Source of the DNA: Sulfitobacter sp. LCG007
GTDB lineage: Bacteria > Pseudomonadota > Alphaproteobacteria > Rhodobacterales > Rhodobacteraceae
Direction: 5' to 3'
Assembly: GCF_040801785.1 (NCBI RefSeq)
Contig: NZ_CP161805.1
Coordinates: forward strand, 2,604,001 to 2,668,000
DNA length: 64,000 nucleotides
Shown: piece after piece, positions 46,286 to 54,921 of the stretch
Numbering within the stretch: the first letter of the stretch is position 1
Layout: each line of letters starts with the position of its first letter
Made by a program: the position numbers and the translations under genes
Notes under the pieces: model-generated
What the model was told of the DNA's origin: nothing
What the model saw: only the letters and a program-made list of their open reading frames with translations
Database searches by the model: none

Positions 46286-47134
46286 TCAGAGATTGTCGGC
46301 GGCGAAGGTGTCGCACCGGCCGATGTCGCCCGAATCGAAACCCGTCGCGAACCAGGTCATCCGCTGCTCGGAGGTGCCGTGGGTGAAGCTGTGCGGATTG
46401 GGCACCCGTCCTGCCTGACGCTGGATATAGTCGTCACCGATCTTCTCGGCTGCGTTCATCGCCTCCTGCACATCCCCCTTGTCGAGCAGCCCCTGCACAT
46501 TGCTGCCCCAGACCCCTGCCAGGCAGTCGGCCATGAGCTCGAGGCGCACGGTCATCGCGTTGGCCTCGGTCTCGCTGGCCTGCTGACGGGCCTGGTTCAC
46601 CTTGGGAAGGATGCCGAGCTGGTTCTGGACGTGGTGGGCGACTTCATGGGCGATCACATAGGCAGCGGCAAAGTCGCCGCCCGCACCCATCTGCTGGTCA
46701 AGCATCCGGAAGAAGTCCGTATCGAGGTAAGCCTTCTCGTCCAGCGGACAGTAGAAAGGCCCGGTCGCGCCCGAAGCGCCGCCGCAGGGGCTTTGCGTGA
46801 CGCCCGCAAACAGCACGAGGGTGGGCGGTTCGTAGGTCCGGCCGAGCTGCTCGGAAAAGACCTTGCCCCAGACGTCTTCGGTCGTGGCGAGGACCCGGCT
46901 CGAGAACTCGGCCTGCGCGTTGTCGGCCTCGGTCGGCTCGCGGGTCTGGCCCGCCGGGGACCCCGCCCCCTCGATGAGCGGCGTCACGTCTATGCCGGCG
47001 AAATAGCCGATCACCAGAACCAGCAGCAGGCCGATGCCGCCGATACCGCCGACACGGCCGCCGCTCATACGCCCGCCACCCATGATGCGGCGGTCCTCTA
47101 CGTTCCGGCTGCCGCGAATTCCTCTCAGACGCAT
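46286..47134 (-). CDS. Neutral zinc metallopeptidase, YpfJ/KPN_02809 family
   Basis: This 282-residue protein has a membrane anchor near residues 30-48 after a Gly/Arg-rich cytoplasmic start, then a periplasmic domain. The zinc site is HEVAHH in YVIAHEVAHHVQNQLG (about 166-171). The later ELMADCLAGVW gives the third ligand. YCPLDEKAYLDTDFF and the C-terminal FATGFDSGDIGRCDTF are typical of this group. The start follows GAGGAG. Function is not established beyond peptidase likelihood. It converges with the SRP RNA gene. Confidence 0.88.
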   Translation of the reverse strand: MRLRGIRGSRNVEDRRIMGGGRMSGGRVGGIGGIGLLLVLVIGYFAGIDVTPLIEGAGSPAGQTREPTEADNAQAEFSSRVLATTEDVWGKVFSEQLGRTYEPPTLVLFAGVTQSPCGGASGATGPFYCPLDEKAYLDTDFFRMLDQQMGAGGDFAAAYVIAHEVAHHVQNQLGILPKVNQARQQASETEANAMTVRLELMADCLAGVWGSNVQGLLDKGDVQEAMNAAEKIGDDYIQRQAGRVPNPHSFTHGTSEQRMTWFATGFDSGDIGRCDTFAADNL

Positions 47135-47317
47135 TCCCGCGCTCCTCTCTATGGCTTATCCTACACGCCCTGCACCCGCAGGTCAGCGCGAAATTGCCTT
47201 CCTGCATCGCCTGCAGTCCGACCCAATCCCCCAGGGCAGCCGGTGGTTCCTCGGCCCAGACGCTCCGGTCGCGCGCAATATCCTTTGTTTGACGAAACTT
47301 GCGGATATACTGCTTCC

Positions 47318-47701
47318 ATGCCGAGCAGCCAGGAAATGGCCAGGGACCGCACCGACCTTGCGGAGAACCGGACCGACTGGGCCGAGGATAGGACGATTCT
47401 GGCGAACGAACGTACCTTCGCCGGCTGGATGCGAACAGGAATGGCCAGCCTCGCCGTCGCGCTTGGACTGAAGGCGGTATTCGGCGCGTTCGAGCCGACC
47501 TGGATGGCCAAGCTCGTGGCGCAGATCTTCATCATCGTGGCGTTGCTGATCTTCTGGGCCGCGTGGCGCAACTCGACCACGACCCAGCGCCGGATGAACG
47601 AACACATGGCCAAGCCCCAGCCCTACCGATCGATGACCGTGATATCCGCCACGCTGGCCTCTGGCGCGGTTGCGACAGGCGTGATCCTCTGGCTGCTCTG
47701 A
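47318..47701 (+). CDS. DUF202 (YidH-type) membrane protein
   Basis: This 127-residue protein has three hydrophobic helices (about 44-60, 66-84, 105-125). Its N-terminus contains two tandem heptad-like copies, AENRTDWAEDRTILANERTF, leading into the conserved Glu-Arg-Thr motif of DUF202. The ATG at 47318 has no good ribosome site, and an ATG six codons later is possible. Function is unknown for the family. Confidence 0.82.
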   Translation: MPSSQEMARDRTDLAENRTDWAEDRTILANERTFAGWMRTGMASLAVALGLKAVFGAFEPTWMAKLVAQIFIIVALLIFWAAWRNSTTTQRRMNEHMAKPQPYRSMTVISATLASGAVATGVILWLL

Positions 47702-47775
47702 TGTCCGCCTTCAGGGCGGTGGACGCCACCCGCCACAGGCCTTAGGGTCCTGCCCGAACAGCGAAGGCCCCCCTC

Positions 47776-49539
47776 ATGTCCGACTCGTCCCCCTACAAGG
47801 TTCTCGCGCGAAAATACCGCCCCGAAACCTTTGCCGATCTCGTGGGACAGGACGCGATGGTGCGCACGCTGCGCAACGCCTTCGAGGCGGATCGCATCGC
47901 GCAGGCATTCATCCTCACCGGCATTCGCGGGACAGGAAAGACGACCACCGCGCGGATCGTGGCAAAGGGTCTGAATTGCATCGGCCCCGATGGCGAGGGT
48001 GGGCCGACGACGGAGCCCTGCGGCGTCTGCGAGCATTGCCGGGCGATCATGGAGGGCCGTCATGTGGACGTGCTCGAGATGGACGCCGCGTCGCGCACGG
48101 GCGTGGGAGACATCCGCGAGATCATCGATTCGGTCCACTACCGGGCAGCCTCGGCGCGCTACAAGATCTACATCATCGACGAGGTCCACATGCTCTCGAC
48201 GAGCGCGTTCAACGCGCTCCTCAAGACGCTCGAGGAGCCGCCCGCGCATGTGAAGTTCATCTTTGCCACGACCGAGATCCGCAAGGTGCCGGTCACGGTG
48301 CTGTCGCGCTGCCAGCGTTTCGATCTGCGCCGGATCGAGCCGGAAGTGATGATCGGGCTCATGCGCAGGATCGTCGAAGCGGAGGGGGCCGAGATCGCCG
48401 ACGATGCATTGGCGCTGATCACCCGCGCTGCCGAAGGCTCGGCCCGCGACGCCACCTCGCTGCTCGACCAGGCGATCAGCCATGGCGCTGGCGAGACCAC
48501 GGCGGATCAGGTACGCGCCATGCTCGGCCTTGCCGACCGGGGTCGCGTGCTTGACCTTTTCGACATGGTTCTGAAAGGCGATGCCGCCGGGGCGCTGTCG
48601 GAACTTGGCGCGCAATATGCCGACGGGGCCGATCCGATGGCCGTGCTGCGCGATCTGGCCGAAATCACCCATTGGGTGTCGGTGGTCAAGATCACGCCGT
48701 CGGCGGCTGAGGACCCGACCGTGTCGCCGGACGAACGCGCGCGCGGTCAGGCGATGGCGGAGAAGCTGCCGATGCGGGTGCTGACCCGGCTCTGGCAGAT
48801 GCTGCTCAAGACGCTGGAAGAGGTCGCTCAGGCACCGAACGCGATGATGGCCGCCGAGATGGCGATCATCCGGCTGACCCATGTGGCCGACCTGCCGAGC
48901 CCCGAGGAACTGGTGCGCAAGTTGAAGGACGAAACGCCGCCCCCGCCCTCCGGGCCAGGCGGCGGACACCCTGCACCGTCAGCCGCCCCGCGCACCGAAG
49001 CGGCGCCTCGGCCGGCGCCCGCACCCGCACGGAACGAGGCGCCGCGCGCCTCCGGCGGGGGCGCGGCCCGGGCGGCACTTGCCCTGCAGGTCGAGGACGG
49101 GTTGGCGCGCTACGCCAGCTTCGACCACGTGGTCGAGCTGATCCGCACCCACCGCGACGCGAAGTTGCTGGTGGAGGTCGAGACCGATCTGCGCCTCGTC
49201 TCCTTCCAGCCCGGTCGCATCGAATTCCAGCCGACCGAGCGCGCGCCCGCCGATCTGGCCCAGCGCCTCGGGCACCGGCTCCAGAACTGGACCGGCCACC
49301 GCTGGGCGGTCAGCGTGGTATCGAGCGGCGGCGGCAAGACCATCGACGAGGTGCGCAACGCGCAACGTTACGCGCTCGAGGAAAAGGCGCGGGAACATCC
49401 CCTGATGCAGGCCGTGCTCGCGATCTTCCCGGAAGCCCGGATCACCGCCATCCGCACCCCCGAGGAGTTCGCCGCCCAGACGGCACGCGAGGCGCTGCCG
49501 GAGGTCGAGGACGAATGGGATCCGTTCGAGGACGGGTGA
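47776..49539 (+). CDS. dnaX: DNA polymerase III subunit gamma/tau
   Basis: The 587-residue clamp-loader ATPase has Walker A GIRGTGKT at 49-56, a zinc module with Cys residues in the CGVCEHCR stretch, Walker B DEVH, and the SRC arginine finger in VLSRCQRF. Domain III ends near residue 370. A Pro/Ala-rich linker (about 385-440) leads to a tau-specific C-terminal domain (about 440-560) that contacts the polymerase and helicase. No slippery A-run for a gamma frameshift is obvious. It is followed by ybaB, as usual, but not by recR. Confidence 0.97.
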   Translation: MSDSSPYKVLARKYRPETFADLVGQDAMVRTLRNAFEADRIAQAFILTGIRGTGKTTTARIVAKGLNCIGPDGEGGPTTEPCGVCEHCRAIMEGRHVDVLEMDAASRTGVGDIREIIDSVHYRAASARYKIYIIDEVHMLSTSAFNALLKTLEEPPAHVKFIFATTEIRKVPVTVLSRCQRFDLRRIEPEVMIGLMRRIVEAEGAEIADDALALITRAAEGSARDATSLLDQAISHGAGETTADQVRAMLGLADRGRVLDLFDMVLKGDAAGALSELGAQYADGADPMAVLRDLAEITHWVSVVKITPSAAEDPTVSPDERARGQAMAEKLPMRVLTRLWQMLLKTLEEVAQAPNAMMAAEMAIIRLTHVADLPSPEELVRKLKDETPPPPSGPGGGHPAPSAAPRTEAAPRPAPAPARNEAPRASGGGAARAALALQVEDGLARYASFDHVVELIRTHRDAKLLVEVETDLRLVSFQPGRIEFQPTERAPADLAQRLGHRLQNWTGHRWAVSVVSSGGGKTIDEVRNAQRYALEEKAREHPLMQAVLAIFPEARITAIRTPEEFAAQTAREALPEVEDEWDPFEDG

Positions 49540-49688
49540 AACGCTGACCCCCTTGCCGTGCCGCGGCCTTGCGGATGGCGGGCGGGGTGTCGATATTGGT
49601 CTGAACCCGGCCCGAAAGATCTGGCCGAGCAAACCCGCCACGCGCGATCCGCATCGCCGTGGCCATGCAAATGCGGAAGGGAGACGAA

Positions 49689-50033
49689 ATGCTCAAGGGA
49701 CTAGGCGGCCTCGGCGACATGGCCAAGATGATGAAGGCAGCCCAGGAAATGCAGGGCAAGATGGCCCAGCTTCAGGAAGACATGAAGGCCATCACGGTGA
49801 CCGGCGAATCCGGTGCAGGCCTGGTAAAGGCGACATGCTCGGCCAAGGGCGAACTCAAGTCGCTCGATATCGACCCGTCGATCTTCGACAAGGACGAAAA
49901 GGAAGTTGTCGAGGATCTGATCCTGGCCGCGATCAAGGACGCGCAGGCCAAGGCCGAGGAGCGCGCCCGCGCGGAAATGACCAGGCTCACCGGCGATCTC
50001 GGGTTGCCGCCCGGAATGAACCTTCCCTTCTGA
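49689..50033 (+). CDS. ybaB: YbaB/EbfC nucleoid-associated protein
   Basis: This 114-residue DNA-binding protein forms a homodimer with long helices. The N-terminal helix LGDMAKMMKAAQEMQGKMAQ, the middle VTGESGAGLVKATCSAKGEL, and the helical tail are family standard. The start at 49689 has AAGGGAGA at the right spacing, and the ten upstream codons are not conserved. It is 149 bases after dnaX. In most bacteria recR comes next, but here the next gene is a membrane protein. Confidence 0.95.
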   Translation: MLKGLGGLGDMAKMMKAAQEMQGKMAQLQEDMKAITVTGESGAGLVKATCSAKGELKSLDIDPSIFDKDEKEVVEDLILAAIKDAQAKAEERARAEMTRLTGDLGLPPGMNLPF

Positions 50034-50143
50034 GAGCGCTCAGCTCAACCATACCGGGCGGACCGCGGCGCATTGCACGCGATCCCTTGCAATGGCTGGC
50101 ATTCCGGTGACAATCCCTCCCATCGTCGAGGCGGGAGGAAAAG

Positions 50144-51355
50144 ATGAGCGAAAGCGTGACGCAGGTGACGTCACCTGATCGGGAATCCGCACAGCTGTCA
50201 GCGGCCATAGACCGCTTCGCGCTTTATTCCGGTGACGCTGTCGAGCAGCTCGTGCAACGAATGGGCGCGCTTTCGGCTGCCGCGAACGCCTCGCGGCAGC
50301 GCGCCGTGGGTGTGGCGCTTGCCGGCTGGGGGGTGCTGCTGGTGCTGACGCTGGCTTCGGGCACCGCCGCCGGTTTTCCGGGCGCTTTCCTGAGCGACGC
50401 CAACGCCTTCGCGCGCTACCTGCTTGCCGCGCCGCTTCTGGTGCTGATGGACCGGCGCGTGGACGCGCAATTGCGCCGCTATCTCGCGCATTTCGTCGAT
50501 GCCCCCCTGATTGCGCCACATCACATGTCCGATGCAGCCGCGGCGATTGTGCGCGCTATCGACAGGGCGCGAAACCGCGAGGCGCTTGTCATCTGCGCAG
50601 CGCTCGCATTCTGCCTCGTGCTTTGCGGGCATCTTTTTCGCGAGGTGCAGCTTCCCGACTGGCGCTATACGGGCGATGCCGACGCGACCCGCGTCACGCT
50701 GGCCGGCCTGTGGGCGGGCGTCGTGGCAGCGCCGCTTTTCTGGTTCCTTCTGCTTCGCGCGATCTGGCGCTACCTCTGCTGGGCCATGCTCCTGCGCCAG
50801 GTCGCGCGCCTTGACCTCCGCCTGGTCGCCGCGCACCCCGACAACAGCGGTGGGCTGGGTTTTCTCGGACAGCATCCGAACGTCTTCTCCGCCCTCATGT
50901 TCGCGCTCGCCGTCTCGGTGGCCGGATCCGTAGCGCAAGGTCTGAATTCGGGCCGTATCTCGCCCGAGGCCTATGGCTGGATGCTCTCGTTCTGGGTCGC
51001 CTTTACCGCGGGTTTCTTCGCGATCTCGCTGACCGCCTTCCGGACCCCTCTCGCGGATCTGAAGCGGCGGACGCGATTTGCCGCCGCGGCCAGCGCGACC
51101 CGGCGGCTGCGCGCTCAGGAGCGTGAGGTCTTCGGGCGCAACTTCGCGGCGCCGGACGCGCGAGAGGCCAGTGCCGACGTTCCAGACGCAGCCAAACTCG
51201 ACGAGGCGGCCAGGAAGATGCGCACGATTCCGTTCAGCCGCGCCGCGATCCTGCCCCTGACCGCTTCGGCCCTCCTGCCGCTCCTTGTCGCCGGCGCGAC
51301 CCAGCTGCCGCTGAAGGATCTGCTGAGCGCCGCCAGGAAGCTGCTCGTTCTCTGA
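50144..51355 (+). CDS. Polytopic membrane protein of unknown function
   Basis: I do not recognise this 403-residue protein. Hydrophobic segments lie near residues 48-70, 78-100 (weak), 148-168, 190-215, 245-265, 278-300 and 370-392. A cytoplasmic stretch (about 305-370) is rich in Arg, Ala and Glu. There are no recognised enzyme motifs, and Arg/Trp-rich loops stand out. The GGGAGG ribosome site 5' to the ATG is strong. Its location directly after ybaB, where recR is expected, hints at a local insertion or rearrangement, though base composition is not unusual. Confidence 0.7.
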   Translation: MSESVTQVTSPDRESAQLSAAIDRFALYSGDAVEQLVQRMGALSAAANASRQRAVGVALAGWGVLLVLTLASGTAAGFPGAFLSDANAFARYLLAAPLLVLMDRRVDAQLRRYLAHFVDAPLIAPHHMSDAAAAIVRAIDRARNREALVICAALAFCLVLCGHLFREVQLPDWRYTGDADATRVTLAGLWAGVVAAPLFWFLLLRAIWRYLCWAMLLRQVARLDLRLVAAHPDNSGGLGFLGQHPNVFSALMFALAVSVAGSVAQGLNSGRISPEAYGWMLSFWVAFTAGFFAISLTAFRTPLADLKRRTRFAAAASATRRLRAQEREVFGRNFAAPDAREASADVPDAAKLDEAARKMRTIPFSRAAILPLTASALLPLLVAGATQLPLKDLLSAARKLLVL

Positions 51356-51482
51356 CAAGGTGGCACGGCCGTCGGATGCGCTCCGGGAGAGGGTCGCGCC
51401 GCTCACGAATCTTCTAGCTAAAATTGCGTCGCGCTATATATTTATCTCCTAAGGTTGATCTGCGTCCCCTGCGAGATATTCG

Positions 51483-53033
51483 ATGCAATTCCGCGCCGCC
51501 TTCTTCGCTGTTGCCGTATCAATGCTTCTCGCCGGATCCGCGGCAATGGCCCAGCAGGGCGACGCAGACGCGCAGGACGACGCGTTGGCGAATGCCGATC
51601 TGCTCGGCGAAAGCGAATTGCAGGTGCTTGTGGCCCCGGTCGCGCTGTTTCCGGATACTCTGCTTGTCCAGATCCTCGTGGCGGCGACGTCGCCCCTTGA
51701 CGTGATAAAGGCCGACCGGCTGCTCGATGAAAGTGGCGATGCCACGCCGGAAGAGATAGGGGCGCTGGTCTCCGAGGAAGATTGGGACGAAAGTGTTTCC
51801 GTGCTGGCCGAGGCCTTTCCGGATGTGCTTTCGGACATGGCCGAGCATGTCGAATGGACCGAGTCGATCGGCACGGCGATGCTCGCCCAGAGCGATGACG
51901 TACTGGCCGCCATCCAGACGCTGCGGCAGGACGCGGTGGAAACCGGTGCCCTCGAAAGTGGCGCCGAGCAGACGGTGGAGGTTTCGACCGACAATACCGT
52001 GGTGATCCAGCCTACGGATCCGCAGATCGTCTACGTGCCGCAATATCAGCCGCAGCAGGTTTTTCCGCAGACCTACGCTTACGGCGACCCGGATGGCTAT
52101 GAGCGATGGGATATCGGCGACACCCTCGCAAGCGGAGCGATCGCCTTTGGCGCCTTCGCGCTCATCGACGACATCTTCGACGACGATGATGACTGGCACG
52201 GCTACTGGGGCTGCCGGGATTGCGGGGGCTGGAACGGGGGGCCGATCATCCGGGACCCGGATATCGACCTTGATATCGATGGCAACGTCAACATCGCAAA
52301 CCGCGTCAACATCGACCGCGACGAGATCAGGGGCGCCTGGAAGCCCGGCGCCAAGAGACGGAACGACGCGCGCGAAAAGATCATACGGCACCGAAAGCCC
52401 AACGGCGACAGCAGGCTGCATATAGACAAGTCGAAATCGCGCGGAGACAAGGTGCGCGAGAACATCGCCAAGGGCGGCGATCGCGATCTTGCCGCGGCGG
52501 TGCAACGCCCGCCCCGACCGGGCGGCAGCGGCAACCGGCCCGGAGCCGGCCGTCCCGGCAACGGTGACGGAGCGGCCGCCTTTCGACCCGGAGGCGGTGA
52601 CGTCCGTCCCGCGACCCGTCCGGCACAACGGCCCGCGCCCAGGATCGACAGGCCCAAGATCGAGAGGCCCAAGATAGACAGGCCAGCGTCGAACCAGCCG
52701 AAGACCGGCGCTGCCGAGGCGATAAAGCGGAATTCCTCCACCGGCGAAAAGCCGAAACTGAAGAACAGGAGCGTCGCGACAAAACCTGCGGCCAGGCCGG
52801 TCGCGAAGCCGGCCGTCGCGAAACCCGCGATCCAGAAGCCTGCCGACCGGCCCGCCGCGAGGCCTGCGGCAGACCGGAAAGCATCGCCAAGACCTGCCAT
52901 CACCAGGCCTGCCGTCGCGAAGCGACCGAGCGCGCCACGCCCGGCATTGCAGAAATCTCACAGCGCCAAGGTGACCCGCGCCGCGTCGAGCCGCGGCCAC
53001 GCCAGCCGAAGCAAGGGGATGAGGAGAAGATGA
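51483..53033 (+). CDS. DUF3300 domain protein
   Basis: This 516-residue exported protein has a signal peptide ending AMA at about residue 22. The DUF3300 core (about 40-260) has LVAPVALFPDTLLVQILVAA, the repeated acidic helices, IQPTDPQIVYVPQYQPQQVF, and a Trp/Asp-rich end with DDDDWHGYW. The remaining half is a Lys/Arg/Pro/Ala low-complexity tail (about 330-510) with repeats such as RPKIERPKIDRP. It has no assigned function. The stop overlaps the next start as ATGA. A TATATATTTAT element at 51435-51445 may be a -10 region. Confidence 0.85.
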   Translation: MQFRAAFFAVAVSMLLAGSAAMAQQGDADAQDDALANADLLGESELQVLVAPVALFPDTLLVQILVAATSPLDVIKADRLLDESGDATPEEIGALVSEEDWDESVSVLAEAFPDVLSDMAEHVEWTESIGTAMLAQSDDVLAAIQTLRQDAVETGALESGAEQTVEVSTDNTVVIQPTDPQIVYVPQYQPQQVFPQTYAYGDPDGYERWDIGDTLASGAIAFGAFALIDDIFDDDDDWHGYWGCRDCGGWNGGPIIRDPDIDLDIDGNVNIANRVNIDRDEIRGAWKPGAKRRNDAREKIIRHRKPNGDSRLHIDKSKSRGDKVRENIAKGGDRDLAAAVQRPPRPGGSGNRPGAGRPGNGDGAAAFRPGGGDVRPATRPAQRPAPRIDRPKIERPKIDRPASNQPKTGAAEAIKRNSSTGEKPKLKNRSVATKPAARPVAKPAVAKPAIQKPADRPAARPAADRKASPRPAITRPAVAKRPSAPRPALQKSHSAKVTRAASSRGHASRSKGMRRR

Positions 53034-53974
53034 TGCGGTTGCACGTCACTGCCCCATCCACGCGTCCATTTGTGACGCTGGCGCTTTGCGCCCTGTTCGC
53101 CCAGCCCGGCGGGGCCGCCGAAGCTCCGGCGGTCTATCCCACGCCCCAAGACGCCGTCGAGGCGCTTGCCGACGGACTCGAGGCGCAGGACCGCGACGCC
53201 GTCATTGCGGTCTTCGGATCCGACGCGCTCGACGTCATATCCTCGGGAAGCGATCCGCGCGACCGTCTCGTCTGGGGACGCTTTCTCGAGCTTTACCGCA
53301 ACGGCTACAGTTTCGAGCCCGTCGATGACAGCACGATCGAGCTTCTGGTCGGCGAAGACGACTGGCCCATGCCGATCCCGCTGGTGAAGGGCGCGGAGGG
53401 CTGGTTCTTCGACGCGGCCGCCGGACGCGAAGAGATCCTGGCGCGGCGGATCGGTTTCAACGAGCTGTCGGTGATGGAGATTCTCGAAGCATATGTCGAT
53501 CTCCAGCTGGAATACCGGATGGTTGACCATGACGGCGACGGGATCATGGAGTTCGCCTGGCACATCCTGTCGACCGAAGACGCAAGGGAGGGGCTTTACT
53601 GGCCCGGCGACGAAAGCCCGCTTGGCGACCTGATGGCACGGGCCTCGGCGGAAGGATACGAGGTCGACGGCGACGAAGAGAGCCCGCAGCCCTTCTACGG
53701 CTACCTCTTCCACATATTCAACGCGCAGGGTCCAAGCGCCAAGGGCGGCGAAAGGGACTACATGATCGACGGCGATCAGGTCGTGAGCCACGCCATGATC
53801 GCGGTGCCAGCCCAGTATGGCGAGACCGGGGTCATGTCCTTCATGATCGCGGAGAACGGCATCCTGCTCGAAGCCGATCTGGGCGCGGACGAGGGCACCG
53901 TGACCGCCGCCCTTCAGGCCTTCGATCCGGATGAGCGCTGGACGGTCGTCGAGGACAGGGGATCGGGGGAATGA
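53030..53974 (+). CDS. DUF2950 domain protein
   Basis: This 314-residue protein has a signal peptide (about 1-28, ending GGAA). It then has the DUF2950 pattern: YPTPQDAVEALADGLEAQD, GWFFDAAAGREEILARRIG, and NELSVMEILEAYVDLQLEY, with a long C-terminal section including GYLFHIFNAQGPSAKGG. It is periplasmic or surface-exposed; no catalytic role is known. It is coupled by ATGA overlaps to DUF3300 upstream and the barrel protein downstream, so the three are very likely one functional unit. Confidence 0.85.
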   Translation: MMRLHVTAPSTRPFVTLALCALFAQPGGAAEAPAVYPTPQDAVEALADGLEAQDRDAVIAVFGSDALDVISSGSDPRDRLVWGRFLELYRNGYSFEPVDDSTIELLVGEDDWPMPIPLVKGAEGWFFDAAAGREEILARRIGFNELSVMEILEAYVDLQLEYRMVDHDGDGIMEFAWHILSTEDAREGLYWPGDESPLGDLMARASAEGYEVDGDEESPQPFYGYLFHIFNAQGPSAKGGERDYMIDGDQVVSHAMIAVPAQYGETGVMSFMIAENGILLEADLGADEGTVTAALQAFDPDERWTVVEDRGSGE

Positions 53975-54750
53975 GCCGGCTTTGTCTACAGGTGAGAGGT
54001 GTCTTGTCGCGACGCGCAAGGCCCCTGATTGCGGCGCTGGCGCTCTCGATCGCCGCCGGGCATGGCACCGCCGCGCAGGAGTGGGATGTCCAGGTCACTC
54101 CCTATGCCTGGCTTCTCGGCATGAGCGGCGATGTCGGCTCTTTCGGATTGCCGGCGGCGGACGTGGACCTGTCGTTCGGGGATATCCTCGAAAATCTCGA
54201 CTATTCCTTCTTCGTCCTGGGCATCGCACGGCACGAGAATTTCTCCGTGTTCTTCGACGGCATGACCTCGAAGCTCTCCCACAGCGAAGACGTCGAGCGC
54301 CCCGATGTCGACGAGGTCGGACTGGTGTCGAAGACGACGAACGTGATGCTTTCGCTCGGCGGCACCCTCGCCCAGTCGCCGACCCGCCGGCTCGAGGCTT
54401 ATGGCGGTGCCAGGGCGTGGTGGCTTTCCAACGAATTCGAGGTATCGCAGACCGGAGGGCCAAGCCGCACGGTGAAATCCGATGCCGACTGGGTCGATCC
54501 CGTTGTCGGGCTGGTCGGCACCTACCGGATCAACGACCGCTTCACGCTGTTCGGAAATGCCGAGGTCGGCGGCTTCGGTGTCGGCTCGGACCTGAGCTGG
54601 AGCATTTTCGCAGGCACCTTCTATACCTACAGCGACCGCATAGACCTGTCGGTCGGCTGGCGCTACATGTCCGTTGACTACGCCGACGACGAGGTGACCT
54701 TCGACGTGGACCAGAGCGGTCCGGTCATCGGCGCGACATTCCGCTTCTGA
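53971..54750 (+). CDS. Outer-membrane beta-barrel protein
   Basis: The 259-residue protein has a signal peptide (about 15-35) and then alternating hydrophobic beta-strands with Trp and Tyr at the edges. It ends in the aromatic residue Phe (VIGATFRF), the usual OMP insertion signal. Strand-like segments are WDVQVTPYAWLLGMSGDVG, FTLFGNAEVGGFG and DLSVGWRYMSVDY. Size suggests an 8- to 10-strand barrel. It closes the DUF3300-DUF2950 operon and may be the membrane partner of those proteins. Function is unknown. Confidence 0.82.
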   Translation: MSRLCLQVRGVLSRRARPLIAALALSIAAGHGTAAQEWDVQVTPYAWLLGMSGDVGSFGLPAADVDLSFGDILENLDYSFFVLGIARHENFSVFFDGMTSKLSHSEDVERPDVDEVGLVSKTTNVMLSLGGTLAQSPTRRLEAYGGARAWWLSNEFEVSQTGGPSRTVKSDADWVDPVVGLVGTYRINDRFTLFGNAEVGGFGVGSDLSWSIFAGTFYTYSDRIDLSVGWRYMSVDYADDEVTFDVDQSGPVIGATFRF

Positions 54751-54921
54751 CGCAACCGGCAGGTCACAGTTCGCCGGCGCATCATCCGCCTTGTCGAAAA
54801 TTCGGTTGTTTACCGAGGCCGTTTCCCCGATTGATGACCTGTGCCGTAGCGATTTCCCACTTACACGCCCGTCGAGCCGCCCACCGGCGGCCAGAGGAAC
54901 AGTGAAGCCAAAGGAAGTCCG

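Noticed and set aside
52500..52960. Possible DNA tandem repeat in the DUF3300 gene
   Set aside because: The repetition is at protein level (Lys/Arg/Pro/Ala bias) with divergent codons; no exact DNA unit repeats.
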